Shown here piece by piece: positions 59,203-64,000 of a stretch of DNA of 64,000 bases. A model generated the notes under the pieces. The model made no database searches. It worked only from the letters and a program-made list of their open reading frames with translations, and was not told where the DNA came from. Origin of the DNA: Zanthoxylum bungeanum. Lineage: Eukaryota; Streptophyta; Magnoliopsida; Sapindales; Rutaceae. The stretch covers positions 1-64,000 of the forward strand of contig SKCR01049661.1 in NCBI GenBank assembly GCA_019454045.1, given 5' to 3'. A program made the position numbers and the translations under genes. The first letter of the stretch is position 1, and every line of letters begins with the position of its first letter.

Positions 59203-62200
59203 GTTTCCGATTCGCAGATTAATCTCATCTGAGTCAGTATCCTACTCACAGCAGATTCTGCCACCATCAATGCATATTTATGTATCACATAAGTATTTAA
59301 AATCCAATTTTAATACTAGTAGTGAACATATTTATGAACAAACATATTTGAAGTCAGAGCCTTGCTCGTCTTCATTCCTTCATGTCTGCTTCGTCTATAC
59401 GGCAGTCATGCTTCAATGACCCCGTTTGCCATAATTTAGGCAGACATCTTGGGATTATGTCCTTTGTCTTCCTAGAAGACTATAATGATCTTGCCTTTGC
59501 CCTTTTCTATATCCCAGAAGCTTTGGCCAAGCCTTGGGTTTCTAGAATATCGAAGTGAGGTGAACCTTGCGTTACTTGCCTTATTGCAAACTTTGACTTT
59601 GTCTCCTTGAGAATGGTCATTAACTCTCAAGAGTTATTAATTGCAATTTAATACTTCTAAGATCTAAGAATAGATATATGAAGATCATTCAATTTCTTCA
59701 TCATACTTTAGGATCTAATCCTTAGTTCTGATTAGGAAATTAAGGAGTCTTTATGGCAAGCATAATGGATTAAACATTAAAGTTATCATCACATGAATCT
59801 TCAAAGATCATGCTCTACTATTTGCTTAACTCTGGGCTTAGGCCTAAGATGTTATTTTATCAAATAAAGTAACTTCTTAGTTTCAGGACTATCCTGAAAT
59901 TTATTCCCAATTTGAAAATTAAAGTCGTCTAAACACATTTTCCCTAGGATAATGTTTTAAACATTAATCTTTCAATTTAATCTTGATTCTAATAGTCCAA
60001 CTATTTAATCAACGATTTCAGGTACAATCTAATGTAAGATTACTATAGTCTAACTATATAACTTATTACAATTTTATTGGTTAAAATCAAATATATATTG
60101 ATTACTATAATCCAATTATATAAATTATAAATGATTGGTAAAATCCAAATATATTGATTACTATAATCTAATATATAATCAACTATAATTGAAGGGTAAA
60201 ATTCAAATATATATTGATTACTATAATCCAATTATATAATCAACTATAAATGAAGTAGTTTGAATACAGTCTAACTGTTAAATTAAAACAACTATTAAAT
60301 ATTAGTCCAACTAACATTAATTTATTTGACGAATGATATTTGATTGAGCGCGTATGGCAAGTATCTAAACGAATATTGTAAATTTAATCTGCCTCCCACT
60401 ATTTTTCGGCGAGCCTCTAACCCTCTGTGGAGTACTCGAGAAACCTAGTTTCCTAGTGGGCTAGGATCCCGTTAAATAACACACAATCTTGACTTTGGCC
60501 AACAAATTGTATGATACTTAACTAGGTAGATCTCTAAGATCAATTGGATCTCATCCAATTCCTAGATCCAGTAGGTGGACATCCAAGTCCGAAACATATA
60601 TATATATATGCCAATATATCAAATATATTACCTAACATTTTTCCTCTGAATCAACTAAGCCTTGGCTTTGGCACAACAAACTTAATGATCCCAGTTAAGC
60701 GGAACCCATTGACATGGAAAGCTTCGTAATCAATGTCGATGGACAAGAAGTGATCTTGACTTTGGCCAACAAATCACGACTTGGACAAGACACCGATATG
60801 GAACAAAACTCTCATGATTCCAAACACATCCGCAATTGACAAAGGTCTTGACTTTGGCCAACAAACCAATGCCAACTTTGGATCTTGAGTAAGAATCACT
60901 CAACGGAAGGAAAAACGCTTAATATGTTTTGAGGGTTTTCGCGTGCAAATTGGCAACCAATTTTTTATCTTTGTTAAGGTCTCATCATCATACACCCTTA
61001 AACATGCATTCTAAATACATAATAAAGCGCGTATAAATAAATAAATAATAATGATATACGGATGGATATGTCACAAATTGTTCCTAGAACAAATCACTCT
61101 TTTCCTCTCCCCGGCTAGAACTATTCTAACTTCTACCCAATTACAAAATACAATAAAGAAACCTCATTTACATTGAGGGGAATAGGTGAGAGGAGAAATA
61201 CAATGAGAGAGGAGATAAAAGGCTGGACACGTAGGTCCAATTTAATAAATTCTAAACTTATTACAACAATTTCCAAAACTGCCTTGCCTTTCTAATATCC
61301 ATTCGATATACATTATTCATACAACACATTCATGTATTCATACAAATCATGTATTCAATCAATCTAATCCAATAATTAATCTTTGAATTAATGATCATCC
61401 AATGTTCAAAAACGATTTGATTTGCACGAGTCAAACTCGTTTAAGAATAAATACTCAAAGTAAGTATTCTTGAATTATATTGAACTACAACTTTAAATCC
61501 AATTTATTTGTATTCAATACTAACTCCAATTTAATTCCAAATTAAATATTTCAACTTATTTATTTGCCTTAAAGACTTGGATTCCAAATCCAATCTTAAT
61601 GGGTCTTAAAGGCCCAATAACATCCAATGTCATTTTAATTAAGGTCCAATGGGTTTTTAATTAATTCTTAAGGCATGGGCTTTGGCCATAATGGGTCAAA
61701 CCCAAAATGTCAAGGCCCAATAGGAATCACCCTATTGCCTACAAATTAATTTAGGCCCATTAGGCCCAATTAAATTCTTTAAAGGGCCAAGTGGTGTATT
61801 TGGACTTTAGAATTGTTTTTGGGCCCAATTGGATCCATCCAAAAGTCCAAAACCAAACTTAGTCCAACCAAGCCCAAATACACACTTTTAGCCCAATTCA
61901 TAATTAAAGGCTTATTAACATAATTATAATATTCCAAATATCACAATTACTTTAATTAAAGTGTATTAGCCATGATTAATTGATTAAACTCAATATTTCC
62001 AAAATACCAATTAACTTAATTAATCATGCTTAATCCAATAATTCATGCTCAAACACAATTGAAGCCAAAAATCATTATTTCATGCTCAACACAAATTGAA
62101 TCCTAAATTCATCATTTCATGCTCAACATGCTCTTTGATTATAACATAAACTTCATTGACTTTGATTCTAATCCAATCAAACCAACAATCAACATTTAAA

Positions 62201-62448
62201 CATGCATTAAAACACATTATTTCATGTTACAAAAAACAAAACTGCAGTGCACTGCCTTATCAAATTCGGCCACACTAAATATATTTTTTAACTTTGATTC
62301 TTTTGATTTGTTTCAAATCTAATCATGCATAACTCTAAGTTATCATATTCTAAGCATGCTCAAAGCATCAATTTGAAAGAATCATGCTCAAAACATAAAA
62401 GCCCTAAATTGTAGTCTCATGAACCCTAAAATTTTCATGCTTAAAATT
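59203..62448 (-). pseudogene. Copia-E gag tail and leader
   Basis: Continuation of Copia-E beyond the Copia-F insertion. A protease-proximal stretch is followed at about 59395-59450 by a zinc-knuckle remnant (CLNYGKRGH, then a missing base). After this come the AT-rich array (60000-60270), three TTGGCCAA 20-mers (60487, 60754, 60846) and a long untranslated leader. No gag N-terminal domain was seen. Confidence 0.7.
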
Positions 62449-62462
62449 GGCTCTTGATACCA
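62449..62462 (-). other. Primer-binding site of Copia-E
   Basis: On the minus strand TGGTATCAAGAGCC, one base beyond the LTR end at 62464. Confidence 0.8.
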
Positions 62463-62463
62463 T

Positions 62464-64000
62464 TGTTAGTGTTCCTAGAACATGCCAAGGATCTAATAAG
62501 CATGAAAACATGTTCATAAATTCAAAATAAGTTGCGGACTTACTTACATTGAATGGATTTGAGCTTTTAAAATTTTGAGAAGAAGATCAAGATCCAAGAT
62601 GATTCCTTTGTTGATTCCAAGCTTTGAGTTGAAGATCTCCAGATCCTTCCTTTGTTGATTCCAAGCTTTTGAAGTTGTTTCCCTATCACCTTAGTTGATT
62701 CCATGAAGTGCTAGCTCCTTTGAAATTGCAACAAAATCAAAGAGAAGAAATGAAGGCCATTCACGCCCATTTGAGAGAGTATTAGGGTTTTCATTTTTGT
62801 TCCAAGTGTGTTTTGTGTGATGCTTACACAAGTCAAGAGAGAGAGAAGAGTTTTAGGTAAAAACCAATTTACCCTTTTACCTAAACAAGGTAGTTGGGTA
62901 AATGGTTTCACCAAAACCATTCCAAGGTAGTTGGATGGTGGGTGGCTTGGCATAAAAGCCAACTACCCTCCCAACTACCACATGTGAAGTGGGCCCCACA
63001 TTTGAATTCAAATTCAAATGTTCTTTACGAACATTTGCCGCGGCTCGGTTCCGTTTAATCCGATTAAACGAACTTTCGTCGCTAAATAATTAAATATAAT
63101 TTAATTAAATAACGATGCCTCGCAAATATATTACGAATGTCGTTATGAATTAATTCTAAATTAATTCGTTCGTTCGTATTAAAGTCCGACTTCAATTCGT
63201 AATGAAATACAATTCATATTAATATATCCAATATAATAATTTTAGCCCATACGAATAAATTAAATAGAAAAATCAAATTTAACTATTAAATTTATTTTAC
63301 CGATTAATTCCAAATTAATCTCGTTCTCTCTCTTCCGAACACATTTAATCTCAGATTAAATAATACCTCAATTAATCCCAGATTAATTTTCTCTCTCTTA
63401 ATAATCCCAGATTAATTTTCTCTCTCTTAATTAATCCCAGATTAATTATCTCTCTTATTAATCCCATATTAATTCTAATTAAATCAACTGTCATCGGTGA
63501 ATCTTTGGGAAGCGACCCAAGAGATCCCTGGATATGTTGGCAGTAAATACGGTCATCGGATTATCCGAATACGTGCGTACCTCGTACCACGTGCTTACCG
63601 ATTTACAAGACATGGTTGGCTTCTAGCAAAGCATCGTGCCTACCCAATTCTCCAGAAATATTCTTACTGGAATATATAATCTATGTCAGGCGTAGTATAC
63701 GTAGTATTGCGTATTGCGATCCAGTATCGAATGTCACGTGCTAGGCCTGGGGTTGGAATGTGTCTGCCTCGTACGAAGGACATGTCGGATGTCTGGTAAC
63801 TAGTCTCTATTATCGGATATACATGACCTAGTCATAATATCCCGATGACTGCAGTACTTAAGAGCACTAGTACCGTATCCTATGTGACATCATCTCCACT
63901 ATGACTGGAGTGATACTTCCGTCTTGACATCACACCCAATACACTACGATTCTCAATATACCTAGTAAAGGCGTACACAGAACCGGTTAAAGCCCTGGAC
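62464..64000 (-). repeat. Copia-E 5' LTR (cut by the window end)
   Basis: Collinear with 46241 to about 47760. The remaining part, about 0.5 kb, lies outside. The open frames at 62711-62962 and 63497-63679 are LTR sequence. Confidence 0.9.

Larger units (their letters stand above)
46241..64000 (-). mobile_element. Copia-E, interrupted by Copia-F, runs off the window
   Basis: Minus-strand element of the Copia-B family. 3' LTR 46241-48266, PPT 48267, pol remnants to 49307, then the Copia-F insertion, then gag tail and leader 59203-62448, PBS 62449-62462 and 5' LTR from 62464 to beyond 64000. It is inserted in the gag of Tat-3. Its own pol lacks reverse transcriptase. Confidence 0.88.

Overview
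This window is plant nuclear DNA (most likely a eudicot) and is dominated by LTR retrotransposons nested inside one another. The basis is the set of element termini that can be read directly: TG...CA LTR ends, primer-binding sites (PBS) matching plant tRNA-Arg (Tat/Ogre-type Gypsy) or initiator tRNA-Met (Copia), polypurine tracts (PPT) and target-site duplications (TSD). No species can be named from this. Only two plausible cellular genes are visible, both small and both in the less repetitive middle (about 30.6-41.1 kb): a 47-codon DVL/ROTUNDIFOLIA-like peptide gene (35639-35782, +) and an 85-residue conserved-looking unknown protein (39757-40014, -).

Layout. 1-230: end of a Copia LTR inserted beside the PBS of a minus-strand Tat-like element whose 5' LTR is 262-2767. 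2768-13839: relics of one degenerate Copia family (here Copia-B): a pol fragment, an LTR at 3517-5066 with a PPT on its left and a PBS on its right, a decayed interior to 10957, a head-to-head inverted leader junction, a minus-strand LTR 11280-13247 and a further LTR fragment. 13840-30615: minus-strand Copia-A, whose gag-pol is one continuous frame with six stop codons. Its 3' LTR is split by an internally deleted Tat-like element (16062-23272, TSD CAAAG) carrying a 124-bp-unit minisatellite next to its PPT. 30616-41153: gene-bearing spacer with an En/Spm-like pseudogene holding a tandem duplication, a MITE-like inverted repeat, a non-autonomous hAT element with 8-bp near-duplicate flanks, and the two small genes. 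41154-46240: plus-strand Tat-like element with a 3.0-kb LTR, tRNA-Arg PBS, 3 x 145-bp leader repeats and a broken gag. It is interrupted at 46241 by minus-strand Copia-E (continues past the window end), which is itself interrupted by minus-strand Copia-F (49308-59197, TSD GTCCC).

The most notable signals are: (1) Copia-B, E and F are separate insertions but share the same in-frame stop codons in integrase and RNase H, and F has two very similar LTRs, which suggests that an already coding-dead family was spread in trans; (2) a repeated constant 23-nt core in the Copia-A leader, flanked by different arms that stay complementary, suggesting an RNA structure; (3) three copies per element of a palindrome-containing 20-mer in the Copia-B/E/F leaders; (4) telobox plus GA-repeat clusters in the Tat LTRs. 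All identity statements are by eye.
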